NCBI GenBank assembly: GCA_025350965.1
Contig: JANXWV010000011.1
Span: forward strand, 50,846 to 114,845
Length of the DNA stretch: 64,000 nucleotides
Direction of reading: 5' to 3'
DNA from: Rhizobacter sp.
GTDB taxonomy: Bacteria > Pseudomonadota > Gammaproteobacteria > Burkholderiales > Burkholderiaceae_C
Shown here: piece after piece, positions 56,127 to 64,000 of the stretch
Numbering within the stretch: position 1 is the stretch's first letter
Layout: each line of letters opens with the position of its first letter
Program-made: the position numbers and the translations under genes
The notes under the pieces: model-generated
Databases searched by the model: none
The model's input: only the letters and a program-made list of their open reading frames with translations
Told to the model about the DNA's origin: nothing

Positions 56127-57400
56127 CCTTGCTCCCGCACATGCTGCACCTGCTGCGGATACGGGATCTCGATGCCCAGCCGGTTCAGCAGGTCGAGCAC
56201 GGCCAGGTTCACGTCCGAGCGCACGTTGGCCTGCCCGTTCTCGGCATCGCCAATCCAGAACGACAGCGTCAGGTTCAGGCCGTCGGCGGCGAACTCGGTG
56301 AGTTGCACCGTCGGCCCCGGCTCGCTGAGCACGCGCGGCACCTGCTTGAGCACCGCCTCTGCCTGCGGCTGCAGGGCCCGAATGTCGGTGCCGTAAGCCA
56401 CCTGCACCGTGCTCGTGATCGCCACGCGCGTATCGGCGAGCGACGAGTTCTCGACCCGCTGCGTGATGAGCATTTCGTTCGGCACGATGGACTCGCGGCC
56501 ATTCAGCGCGCGGATCACGGTGTAGCGGGTGCGGATGTCGGTGATGCGGCCCTCGAAGCCGTCGACCTTGACCCTGTCGCCGATACGGATGGCGCGCTCG
56601 GCCAGCACGACGAAGCCGCTGATGTAATTGGCCGCGATCTTCTGCAAGCCGAAGCCGATGCCCACGCCGAGCGCGCCGCCGAGCACCGACAAGGTCGTCA
56701 GGTCGATGCCCACGGCCGACAGCGCCACCAGCAGGCCGACGAACAGCAGCAGCGTGCGCACGGTGTTGGCGGCGATCTTGCGCATCGACAAACTGCTGCC
56801 GGTGCCGTGCAGCAGCTTCTTCTCGATGGCGGACGACACCCACAGCGCGAGCACCATCACCAGGCCGGCGCTGAGCGTGCCCTCGACCACATTGCGCAGC
56901 GTGATTCGGCCCGAGCCGAGCTTCCACTGCACATCGTCCATCGCGTCGAGCACCAGGGGCAGCACGCCGGTGACCCACAGCACCACCGCGATCCACGCCA
57001 CCCACGACACGCTGCGCTCGACGATGCGCAGCGCGCGCACGTTCGGGAACGTGACGCCCAGCACCCGCGCCGTCAGGCGGATGACAAGCAGCGACAGCAA
57101 CATCGGCACGGCGATGCGGAACACCGCCGGCTTCACGTAGCCCGCCAGCACCACCTCGGCGATGTAGGCGAAGGCGAGCGCGAGCACCGGGAACAGCACG
57201 CCGTCGAAGCTGTGCTTGCCGAAAAGCACCGAGCCGTCGAGCGTACCGCGGTGGCGCAGCGCGGGCCCGCGCAACAAGCGCACCACGCCCCAGGCCAGAA
57301 CGAGGCAGCCCACCAGCACCGCCACTTCGGTGAGCGCACTGAGCTTCAGCAGCGAGCCGATCAGATCCGTCAGCTCATCGGCGTTCAACGAACGCGCCAC
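56123..57400 (-). CDS. MscS family mechanosensitive ion channel
   Basis: A 425-residue membrane protein with about five to six N-terminal hydrophobic segments and the MscS core: pore helix region with G-G-A-L-G-V-G-I-G-F-G-L-Q (near 235-250), then the beta domain with V-D-G-F-E-G-R-I-T-D-I and P-N-E-M-L-I. It would release solutes under osmotic downshock. The GTG at 57400 is the likely start, 3 bases after the deacetylase stop. Its stop overlaps the small ORF. Confidence 0.92.
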   Translation of the reverse strand: MARSLNADELTDLIGSLLKLSALTEVAVLVGCLVLAWGVVRLLRGPALRHRGTLDGSVLFGKHSFDGVLFPVLALAFAYIAEVVLAGYVKPAVFRIAVPMLLSLLVIRLTARVLGVTFPNVRALRIVERSVSWVAWIAVVLWVTGVLPLVLDAMDDVQWKLGSGRITLRNVVEGTLSAGLVMVLALWVSSAIEKKLLHGTGSSLSMRKIAANTVRTLLLFVGLLVALSAVGIDLTTLSVLGGALGVGIGFGLQKIAANYISGFVVLAERAIRIGDRVKVDGFEGRITDIRTRYTVIRALNGRESIVPNEMLITQRVENSSLADTRVAITSTVQVAYGTDIRALQPQAEAVLKQVPRVLSEPGPTVQLTEFAADGLNLTLSFWIGDAENGQANVRSDVNLAVLDLLNRLGIEIPYPQQVQHVREQG

Positions 57401-57403
57401 GCG

Positions 57404-58339
57404 TCAAACCCCCGCAAGCACGCGCACGTGGGCGGCCACGCTGCGCGCCAGCGCCTGCAAGGCATACCCGCCTTCCAGGCACGAGACGATGCGCCCCTTG
57501 GCGTGCCGCTCGGCCAGGCCCTTGATGCGCTGCGTGATCCATTCGTAGTCGGCCTCGACGAGACCGAGCTGACCGAGATCGTCTTCGCGATGCGCGTCGA
57601 AGCCGGCGCTGATGAAGATCATCTGCGGGCGGAAGGCTTCGAGGCGGGGCATCCAGTTGGCCTCGATCAGTTCGCGAACATCCGCGCCGCGCGTGTAGGC
57701 GGGCACCGGCAGGTTGACCATGTTCGTGCCCATCGGCACGCCGCCGCTGAAGGGGTAGAGCTTGTCCTGGAAGATGCTGGCCATCAGCACGCGCTCGTCG
57801 CCGGCGATGATGTCTTCGGTGCCGTTGCCGTGGTGCACGTCGAAGTCGATGATGGCCACGCGCTGCAGGCCGCGCACGTCGAGCGCATGGCGCGCGGCAA
57901 TGGCCACGTTGTTGAAGAAGCAGAAGCCCATGGCGGCATCGCGCGTGGCATGGTGGCCGGGCGGGCGCACGGCGCAGAAGGCGTTCTCGTGCAAGCCGTC
58001 GATCACTGCGTTGGTGGCCGCCACCGCCGCACCCGCCGCACGCTGCACCGCACGCCAGGTGCCGGGCGCGGCCACGGTGTCGGGGTCGAGCGCGCGCGGC
58101 GCGCCGGCCGCCTCGACCTGTTCAAGCAGTTCACGCAGCTCGGTGATGTGGTGCGCGCTGTGGGCGTGGGCCACGTCGGTCAGGTCGACCAGCGGTGCGT
58201 CGATGCGTTCGAGCGCGATGTCCAGGCCGCTCGCGAGCAGGTAGTCGTTGATCGCGTCCAGGCGCTGCGGGCACTCGGGGTGGCCGCGGCCCATGTCGTG
58301 CAATCTGCACTCGGCGTGGCTGTAGATGGCGGTGGTCAT
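57404..58339 (-). CDS. Histone deacetylase family protein
   Basis: A 311-residue zinc hydrolase of the arginase/HDAC fold. It shows R-P-P-G-H-H-A (near 131), F-F-N-N-V-A-I-A-A, D-F-D-V-H-H-G-N-G-T (near 171), S-A-G-F-D-A-H near 244 and E-G-G-Y near 284, the catalytic and zinc positions of class II-like bacterial deacetylases. Substrates may be acetyl-proteins or acetylpolyamines. It heads the deacetylase-mscS-small ORF-GNAT run, and is divergent from moxR with a 39-base gap. Confidence 0.93.
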   Translation of the reverse strand: MTTAIYSHAECRLHDMGRGHPECPQRLDAINDYLLASGLDIALERIDAPLVDLTDVAHAHSAHHITELRELLEQVEAAGAPRALDPDTVAAPGTWRAVQRAAGAAVAATNAVIDGLHENAFCAVRPPGHHATRDAAMGFCFFNNVAIAARHALDVRGLQRVAIIDFDVHHGNGTEDIIAGDERVLMASIFQDKLYPFSGGVPMGTNMVNLPVPAYTRGADVRELIEANWMPRLEAFRPQMIFISAGFDAHREDDLGQLGLVEADYEWITQRIKGLAERHAKGRIVSCLEGGYALQALARSVAAHVRVLAGV

Positions 58340-58378
58340 TCGGTCTTCAGGCAAAGGCTTTTCGGGTAAGGTGGCCGC

Positions 58379-59305
<927 letters not shown>

Positions 59306-59411
59306 AGAGAAATACTCCACCGAAGAGGGGCCGAGCCAGCGGAGGTTCACGGAAGAGTTCAAGGAAATTCCTGCTCTGCGGACCTGCGCCAACTCCTTTG
59401 CTCTGCGGTGC
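59306..59411. repeat. Intergenic element with repeated CTCTGCGG, possible dispersed repeat
   Basis: The 106-base gap between the MoxR and DUF58 genes has lower GC than its neighbours. It contains two CTCTGCGG words (59374-59381 and 59401-59408), GAAGAG words and a GGAAATTCC palindrome. The style resembles the small dispersed 'CTCTGCGG...' elements found between genes in many betaproteobacteria. A genome-wide search would be needed to prove it. Confidence 0.4.
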
Positions 59412-60410
59412 ATGAATTCGATTTCTTCGCCCCTGACACAAGGCCCGACCGCCTTCGCCCGTGAGCGTTTCCGGCTCTGGCTCGCGGCGCGTGCGCCGCG
59501 CACCGACACGCTGCTGCTCACGCAGCGCAACGTCTACATCCTGCCCACGCGCGCCGGCCTTCTGTTCGGCCTGACCTTGCTCGTGCTGCTGCTCGCATCC
59601 ATCAACTACCAGTTGAACCTGGGCTACGTGCTGACCTTCCTGCTGGCCGGCAGCGGCGTGGTGTCGATGCACCTCACACATGCCACGCTGCGTGGCCTGA
59701 CCTTGCACATCAAGCCCCCCGCACCGGTGTTCGCGGGCGCTGCGGCCGGGCTCGACGTGGTGCTCACCAGCCCGGGCGCCGCGCGCTTCGGCATCGGCAT
59801 CAAGGTCGCGGGCGAACCGGAGCACGCGCTGAGCTGGATCAACGTGCCCGCTCTCGGCCAGTCACCGGCGCAGGTGAGCTTCGTGCCAGCGCAGCGTGGC
59901 CTGCACGAGCTGCCCACGCTGAGCGTGGAAACACGCTTCCCGTTCGGGCTGTTCCGGACCTGGGCCGTGTGGCGGCCGGCCACCCAACTGCTCGTCTACC
60001 CGCAACCCGAGAACCCCGCGGCGCCGCTGCCCGCAACGCGGCTGGTGGGCGGCGGGCCGAGCGCGTCGCGCAGCACCGACAGCGGCGAAGTCGAAGGCGT
60101 GCGGGCCTACCGGCGTGGCGACCCGATGAAGCTGGTCGCGTGGCGCAGCGCCGCCAAGACGCTGGAAGCCGGCGGCGACCTGGTCAGCCGCGACACCAGC
60201 GCCTCGGCGCAGCGCGAACTGTGGCTCGACTGGCAAGCCTGTGGCGGCCTCGCACCGGAGGCGCGGCTGTCGCGCCTCACGTCATGGCTGCTCGCGGCGC
60301 ACCGCGCCGGCATCGCCCACGGGCTGCGCCTGCCCGGCCGCGAGTGGGCCCCATCGGTGGGCGATGGCCACCGGCGTGAGTGCCTGCGGGCCTTGGCGCT
60401 GTGGGCATGA
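59412..60410 (+). CDS. DUF58 domain-containing membrane protein
   Basis: A 332-residue protein with two close hydrophobic segments (about 45-90) and a DUF58 domain carrying the family word R-A-Y-R-R-G-D-P-M-K-L-V-A-W-R (near 235-250). DUF58 proteins occur beside MoxR ATPases and are thought to be their partners. The ATG at 59412 is followed by a short polar lead. The TGA overlaps the next ATG as ATGA. The biochemical role is unknown. Confidence 0.88.
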   Translation: MNSISSPLTQGPTAFARERFRLWLAARAPRTDTLLLTQRNVYILPTRAGLLFGLTLLVLLLASINYQLNLGYVLTFLLAGSGVVSMHLTHATLRGLTLHIKPPAPVFAGAAAGLDVVLTSPGAARFGIGIKVAGEPEHALSWINVPALGQSPAQVSFVPAQRGLHELPTLSVETRFPFGLFRTWAVWRPATQLLVYPQPENPAAPLPATRLVGGGPSASRSTDSGEVEGVRAYRRGDPMKLVAWRSAAKTLEAGGDLVSRDTSASAQRELWLDWQACGGLAPEARLSRLTSWLLAAHRAGIAHGLRLPGREWAPSVGDGHRRECLRALALWA

Positions 60411-62464
60411 CGACGCCGGCCGCAGCACCCCGGCGCGGCGCGTGGCCGGGCTGGAAAAACCTGCCGCGCGAAGCGCGCGACACGCTCTTCCTGCTCGGCG
60501 TGATCGCCTGGACGGTGCTGCCGCACGTGTCACACCTGCCAGCGTGGTGCACCGCGCTGACCGCCGCGGTGCTGCTGTGGCGCACGCGGCTGGCGCTCAC
60601 CGGCGGCGCCCTGCCCGGCCGCTGGGTGCTGGTCGCGGTCTTGATGGTGGCGGCCGTGCTCACGGTCTGGTCGTTCCGAACCCTGCTCGGCAAGGAGCCC
60701 GGCGTCACGATGGCGGTCGCGCTGATGGCGCTCAAGACACTGGAACTGCGGGCGCGGCGCGATGCGTTCGTGGTGTTCTTCCTCGGCTTCTTCCTGATCC
60801 TCACGCACTTCCTGTACTCGCAGTCGCTGGCGGTCGCGGTGGCCATGCTGGTGTCGGTTTGGGGCCTGCTCACGGCCTTGGTGCTGGCACACCTGCCGGT
60901 CGGCCAGCCGAGCCTGCGCCAGGCGTCCGGGTTGGCCGCGCGCACGGCGCTGCTGGGTGCGCCGCTGATGGCCCTGATGTTCGTGCTGTTCCCGCGCGTC
61001 GGCCCGCTGTGGGGCGTGCCGCACGACAGTGCCGGCAAGACCGGCTTGTCGAACAGCATGCGCATGGGTTCGGTGGCCGAGGTGGCGCAAGACGACAGCA
61101 TCGCCCTGCGCATTCGCTTCGACGGCGCACCGCCGCCACCCGATGCGTTGTACTTCCGCGGCCCGGTTCTCACGCGTTTCGACGGGGCCGAGTGGCAGCC
61201 GCTGCCACCCGCCTTGCAGCGCCCGGGCAACCTGCGCGTGGCGGGCCCGGCGCTGCGCTACGAGATGACACTCGAGCCGCTGCGCCTGCCGGTGCTGCCG
61301 CTGCTCGAAGCCACGGCCACCGCACCGCAGATCGAAGGCTGGCGCGTGGTCGGCCTGACCGACCTGCAATGGCTCGTGAACCGGCCTGTGACCGAGCGCC
61401 TGCGCTTCGAGGCCGAGGCCCATGTCGCGTTCAAGCACGGCCCCACGGCACGCAACGCCGACATGGAAGAAGAGCTGATGCTCCCGCCGAGCTTCAACCC
61501 GCGCACGCTGGCCTGGGCGGCTGCCGTGCGTCGCGACCCGGTCTATGCCACCGCCAGCGGCCGGGTGCTCGCGCAGATGCTGCTGCAGCACATCCGCACC
61601 CAGGGTTTCAGCTACACGCTGGCGCCGGGCGAGTACGGGCGCAACGCCGTCGACGAGTTCTGGCTCGACCGGCGCGAGGGCTTCTGCGAGCACTTCGCGG
61701 CCGCCTTCGTGGTGGTGATGCGAGCGCTGGACGTGCCGGCGCGCGTGGTCACCGGTTACCAGGGCACCGACCCGCTGCCGGTCGACGGCTACCACGTGGT
61801 GCGGCAAAGCTCGGCGCATGCGTGGGCGGAGTACTGGGAGCCGGGCACGGGTTGGGTCCGGGCCGACCCGACGGCGGCCATCGCGCCCGACCGCATCAAC
61901 CGCGGCAGCCGCCTGGCACCACCGCAAGGCCTGGTGGCCGGCGCGTTGGGCACGATGAACCCCGCCCTGCTCGCCGACTTGCGCCAGGGCTGGGAGGCCA
62001 TGAACAACCGCTGGAATCAATGGGTGCTGAACTACTCGCGCGGCCAGCAGCTTCAGGTGATGAAGAACCTGGGCTTCGACACACCGAGCTGGGAAGACAT
62101 GGCGCTGCTGCTCATCGGCTCGCTCAGCACGCTGGCGCTGGCCGGTGCCGCGTGGGCCTGGTGGGACCGCCACCGCGTCGACCCGTGGGTGCGGCAACGG
62201 GTCGCCCTGCATCGGGCGTTGCAGTCACTGGGCATTCCCGCTGCGGCAGCCGACTCGCCGCGCGCCCTGGCGGCGCGGGTGCGCGGCCGGTTCGGCCCGG
62301 CCGGCGAGGCGCTGGCGAACCAACTCGACGCACTGGAACGCCAGCGCTACGGCCGGGGGGCGATCCCGAAGCCCGATGCCACGTTGACGCGGGCCGTCAA
62401 GTCGCGTGTGCGCCAGCTTGCCGCAGCGCTTCCGAGGCGCGGGGTTCAAGCCGCCGACACATGA
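60407..62464 (+). CDS. DUF3488 and transglutaminase-like domain protein (TgpA type)
   Basis: A 685-residue membrane protein: about six N-terminal hydrophobic segments (1-195), a periplasmic transglutaminase-like domain with the triad in G-F-C-E-H-F-A (Cys near 426), S-A-H-A-W-A-E-Y (His near 468) and R-A-D-P-T-A (Asp near 484), then another membrane segment near 570 and a DUF4129-type tail. It matches TgpA of Pseudomonas, which is essential there. The start overlaps the DUF58 stop, so the three-gene cassette is coupled at this end. Confidence 0.92.
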   Translation: MTTPAAAPRRGAWPGWKNLPREARDTLFLLGVIAWTVLPHVSHLPAWCTALTAAVLLWRTRLALTGGALPGRWVLVAVLMVAAVLTVWSFRTLLGKEPGVTMAVALMALKTLELRARRDAFVVFFLGFFLILTHFLYSQSLAVAVAMLVSVWGLLTALVLAHLPVGQPSLRQASGLAARTALLGAPLMALMFVLFPRVGPLWGVPHDSAGKTGLSNSMRMGSVAEVAQDDSIALRIRFDGAPPPPDALYFRGPVLTRFDGAEWQPLPPALQRPGNLRVAGPALRYEMTLEPLRLPVLPLLEATATAPQIEGWRVVGLTDLQWLVNRPVTERLRFEAEAHVAFKHGPTARNADMEEELMLPPSFNPRTLAWAAAVRRDPVYATASGRVLAQMLLQHIRTQGFSYTLAPGEYGRNAVDEFWLDRREGFCEHFAAAFVVVMRALDVPARVVTGYQGTDPLPVDGYHVVRQSSAHAWAEYWEPGTGWVRADPTAAIAPDRINRGSRLAPPQGLVAGALGTMNPALLADLRQGWEAMNNRWNQWVLNYSRGQQLQVMKNLGFDTPSWEDMALLLIGSLSTLALAGAAWAWWDRHRVDPWVRQRVALHRALQSLGIPAAAADSPRALAARVRGRFGPAGEALANQLDALERQRYGRGAIPKPDATLTRAVKSRVRQLAAALPRRGVQAADT

Positions 62465-62517
62465 CAGACTCGCTGACCGACTGACCAGCGACCGACCCGA
62501 CACCGATCCCGACCGAC

Positions 62518-63621
62518 ATGGCACGCCTTTCCACTTCTCATCTCATCGCCATCGGGCTGACCGCTGTGGGGCTCGCATGCAGCGCGCTTCCGACCAGCGC
62601 CGCGAAACGGGCACGCGCAGTCAACGTCCAGAACGACGACTCACCCGACGTGGTGACCTACGGCCGCCGTGACGACGTGATGCGTTTCGGCGCCGACCTG
62701 GCCGAGCGGCGCGGCCTCGACGCCGCCGAGGTGCAAGCGGCGCTGCAGCAGGCGCGCTTCATGCCCAGCGTGGCCCGCTTCATCATGCCGGCGCCGGCCG
62801 GCACCGCCAAGAACTGGGCCGCCTACCGTGCGCGCTTCGTCGAGCCGGTGCGCATACGCGCCGGCGCGGCGTTCTGGCGCGCCAACGAGAAGTGGTTGAA
62901 GCTCGCGGAACAGCTCTACGGCGTGCCGCCCGAAATCGTTGTCGGCATCGTCGGTGTCGAGACGATCTATGGCGCGCAGATGGGCAACTTCCGCGTCATC
63001 GACGCGCTCGCCACGCTCGCGTTCGACTTCCCCACCGGCCGCAAGGACCGCAGCCCGTTCTTCCGCGACGAGCTGGAGCAGTTCTTCGTGCTGTGCAAGA
63101 GTGAAGGGCTCGACCCGCTGCAACCGAAGGGCAGCTTCGCCGGTGCCATGGGCATGCCGCAATTCATGCCGTCGAGCTTCAACAAGTACGCCGTCGACCT
63201 GGACGGCGATGGCCACGTGGACCTGCGCGGCAATGCGGCCGACGTGATCGGCAGCGTGGCCCACTACCTGGCCGAGTTCGGCTGGCAGCGCGGCCAGCCG
63301 ACACGCTTCGACGTGGCCGCGCCGGTCGACGCGGCCGACCGCGCTGCGCTTCTCGGCCCCGACATCCTGCCCAGCTTCGGCGCGCAAGAGTTCGTGCAGC
63401 GCGGTGCGAAGCTGGCTGACGCCGCGCTGGGCCATGAGGGCAAGCTCGCACTGGTCGAATTGCAGAACGGCGACGCCGCGCCGAGCTATGTGGCCGGCAC
63501 GCAGAACTTCTATGCGGTCACACGCTACAACTGGTCGAGCTACTACGCGATGGCGGTGATCGACCTGGGCGAGGCGGTGGCGCGCGAGGTGGCCAGAGAA
63601 GTGGCACGCAACGCACGCTGA
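62518..63621 (+). CDS. mltB: Lytic murein transglycosylase B
   Basis: A 367-residue peptidoglycan lyase that makes 1,6-anhydro-muropeptides. It has a signal peptide (1-28, ending near P-T-S-A-A), the catalytic glutamate in V-G-V-E-T-I-Y-G near residue 148, then G-A-M-G-M-P-Q-F-M-P-S-S near 216 and Y-N-W-S-S-Y-Y-A-M near the C-terminus. The cysteine at 20 is not in a canonical lipobox, so it may be a soluble periplasmic form. Confidence 0.93.
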   Translation: MARLSTSHLIAIGLTAVGLACSALPTSAAKRARAVNVQNDDSPDVVTYGRRDDVMRFGADLAERRGLDAAEVQAALQQARFMPSVARFIMPAPAGTAKNWAAYRARFVEPVRIRAGAAFWRANEKWLKLAEQLYGVPPEIVVGIVGVETIYGAQMGNFRVIDALATLAFDFPTGRKDRSPFFRDELEQFFVLCKSEGLDPLQPKGSFAGAMGMPQFMPSSFNKYAVDLDGDGHVDLRGNAADVIGSVAHYLAEFGWQRGQPTRFDVAAPVDAADRAALLGPDILPSFGAQEFVQRGAKLADAALGHEGKLALVELQNGDAAPSYVAGTQNFYAVTRYNWSSYYAMAVIDLGEAVAREVAREVARNAR

Positions 63622-63920
63622 GGTGGCTCGGCCGCGGCCAGGGTGATGACCACGCCTTCGCCTGCGTCCGACCGAAGGCACACATCGAGCCATTCGTAGA
63701 CCCCGGCGTCGCCCGGCAGGCCTTCACGCACGTCGAGGCCGCGCACCAGTTCCCAGCTCGAGTCGAACCAGCCGGGGCCTTGCGGGCCGGGCTCTTCGTC
63801 CGTGTCGCCAGCGTCGTCGAGGCGCAGTGCGCGCAGCGTGCGCAAGGTGCTCAGCGACACGACTGCATGCCGATCAACGAGCGCGGTGAACGGGCGAATG
63901 AGGCAAAGAAATCGGGCCAT
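63543..63920 (-). CDS. Hypothetical protein, convergent and overlapping with mltB
   Basis: A 125-residue frame with an S-S-W-E-L-V-R-G-L-D-V core and an acidic middle. The last 25 codons overlap the 3' end of mltB on the other strand, which makes the C-terminus doubtful. It has no membrane segment and no recognised motif. It may be a small DUF protein; the coding call rests on length and codon bias only. Confidence 0.5.
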   Translation of the reverse strand: MARFLCLIRPFTALVDRHAVVSLSTLRTLRALRLDDAGDTDEEPGPQGPGWFDSSWELVRGLDVREGLPGDAGVYEWLDVCLRSDAGEGVVITLAAAEPPQRALRATSLATSRATASPRSITAIA

Positions 63921-63983
63921 CGGAGCGTCTCCATCGGGTGATTCGATGGGGCTCAGTGTTGCGGCCGAGGTGCTGCGCGAACA

Positions 63984-64000
63984 TCCCGCCGAGGGCGGGA
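63984..64000. terminator. Perfect short hairpin at the window end
   Basis: TCCCGCC-GAG-GGCGGGA is a 7-base-pair hairpin. What lies beyond is not visible, so its direction and whether it ends a gene cannot be told. Confidence 0.35.

Overview
The window is a gene-dense, high-GC piece of chromosome with no phage, IS, CRISPR, rRNA or tRNA signal that I can see. Gene content and order (zapA followed by 6S RNA, pmbA divergent from darP/yjgA, the pyrG-kdsA-DUF1330-eno-ftsB run, nirBD-nasA with ybiB and a siroheme methyltransferase, a PEP-CTERM protein) point to a free-living betaproteobacterium of the order Burkholderiales, probably in the Leptothrix/Rubrivivax/Methylibium neighbourhood. This is an inference from synteny and protein style, not from a search.

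Region 1 (1-8520, minus strand) is a cobalamin uptake and late-biosynthesis operon behind a well-formed cobalamin riboswitch: btuB, cobU, btuF, btuC, btuD, cobO, a DUF71 PP-loop ATPase, cbiB/cobD and cobQ (cut by the window edge). From btuF to cobQ the junctions are 1-nt or 4-nt overlaps, except for a 4-nt gap between btuD and cobO. Region 2 (8560-11840) holds a ZapB-like coiled-coil protein, zapA, 6S RNA, an EVE-domain protein, a TauE/SafE permease and a PAS protein with a degenerate GGDEF domain.

Region 3 (12113-22786) is a nitrate assimilation locus: a NarK transporter, a divergent PP2C-phosphatase/Ser-Thr-kinase fusion, then nirB-nirD-nasA-ybiB-cobA. It is preceded by a near-perfect sigma-54 promoter, which implies nitrogen control. 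CobA makes the siroheme precursor that NirB needs. Region 4 (22845-26408) has a sterol-desaturase-family membrane hydroxylase, a BaiN/HI0933-like flavoprotein, rpsU, a YqeY protein and a DUF442 phosphatase-like protein.

Region 5 (26446-30868) is a complete branched-chain amino-acid ABC transporter, livKHMGF. Region 6 (30966-38636) has pmbA, darP, mog, a frameshifted LysM/FecR protein, cysE, a PEP-CTERM protein, trmJ and suhB. Region 7 (38744-46858) has mutS coupled to an Anbu proteasome-like gene, then pyrG, kdsA, a DUF1330 gene, eno and ftsB.

Region 8 (46874-54926) carries pnuC with a NadR-like kinase, two zinc-ribbon membrane proteins, a LysE exporter, hslO, a gamma carbonic anhydrase, DUF1272 and DUF455 proteins and a MarC protein. 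Region 9 (54995-58339, minus) is a tight run: histone-deacetylase-family enzyme, MscS channel, a 41-residue small ORF and a GNAT acetyltransferase, followed 50 nt downstream by a VOC protein. Region 10 (58379-64000) is the MoxR-DUF58-transglutaminase cassette, then mltB and a convergent hypothetical gene.
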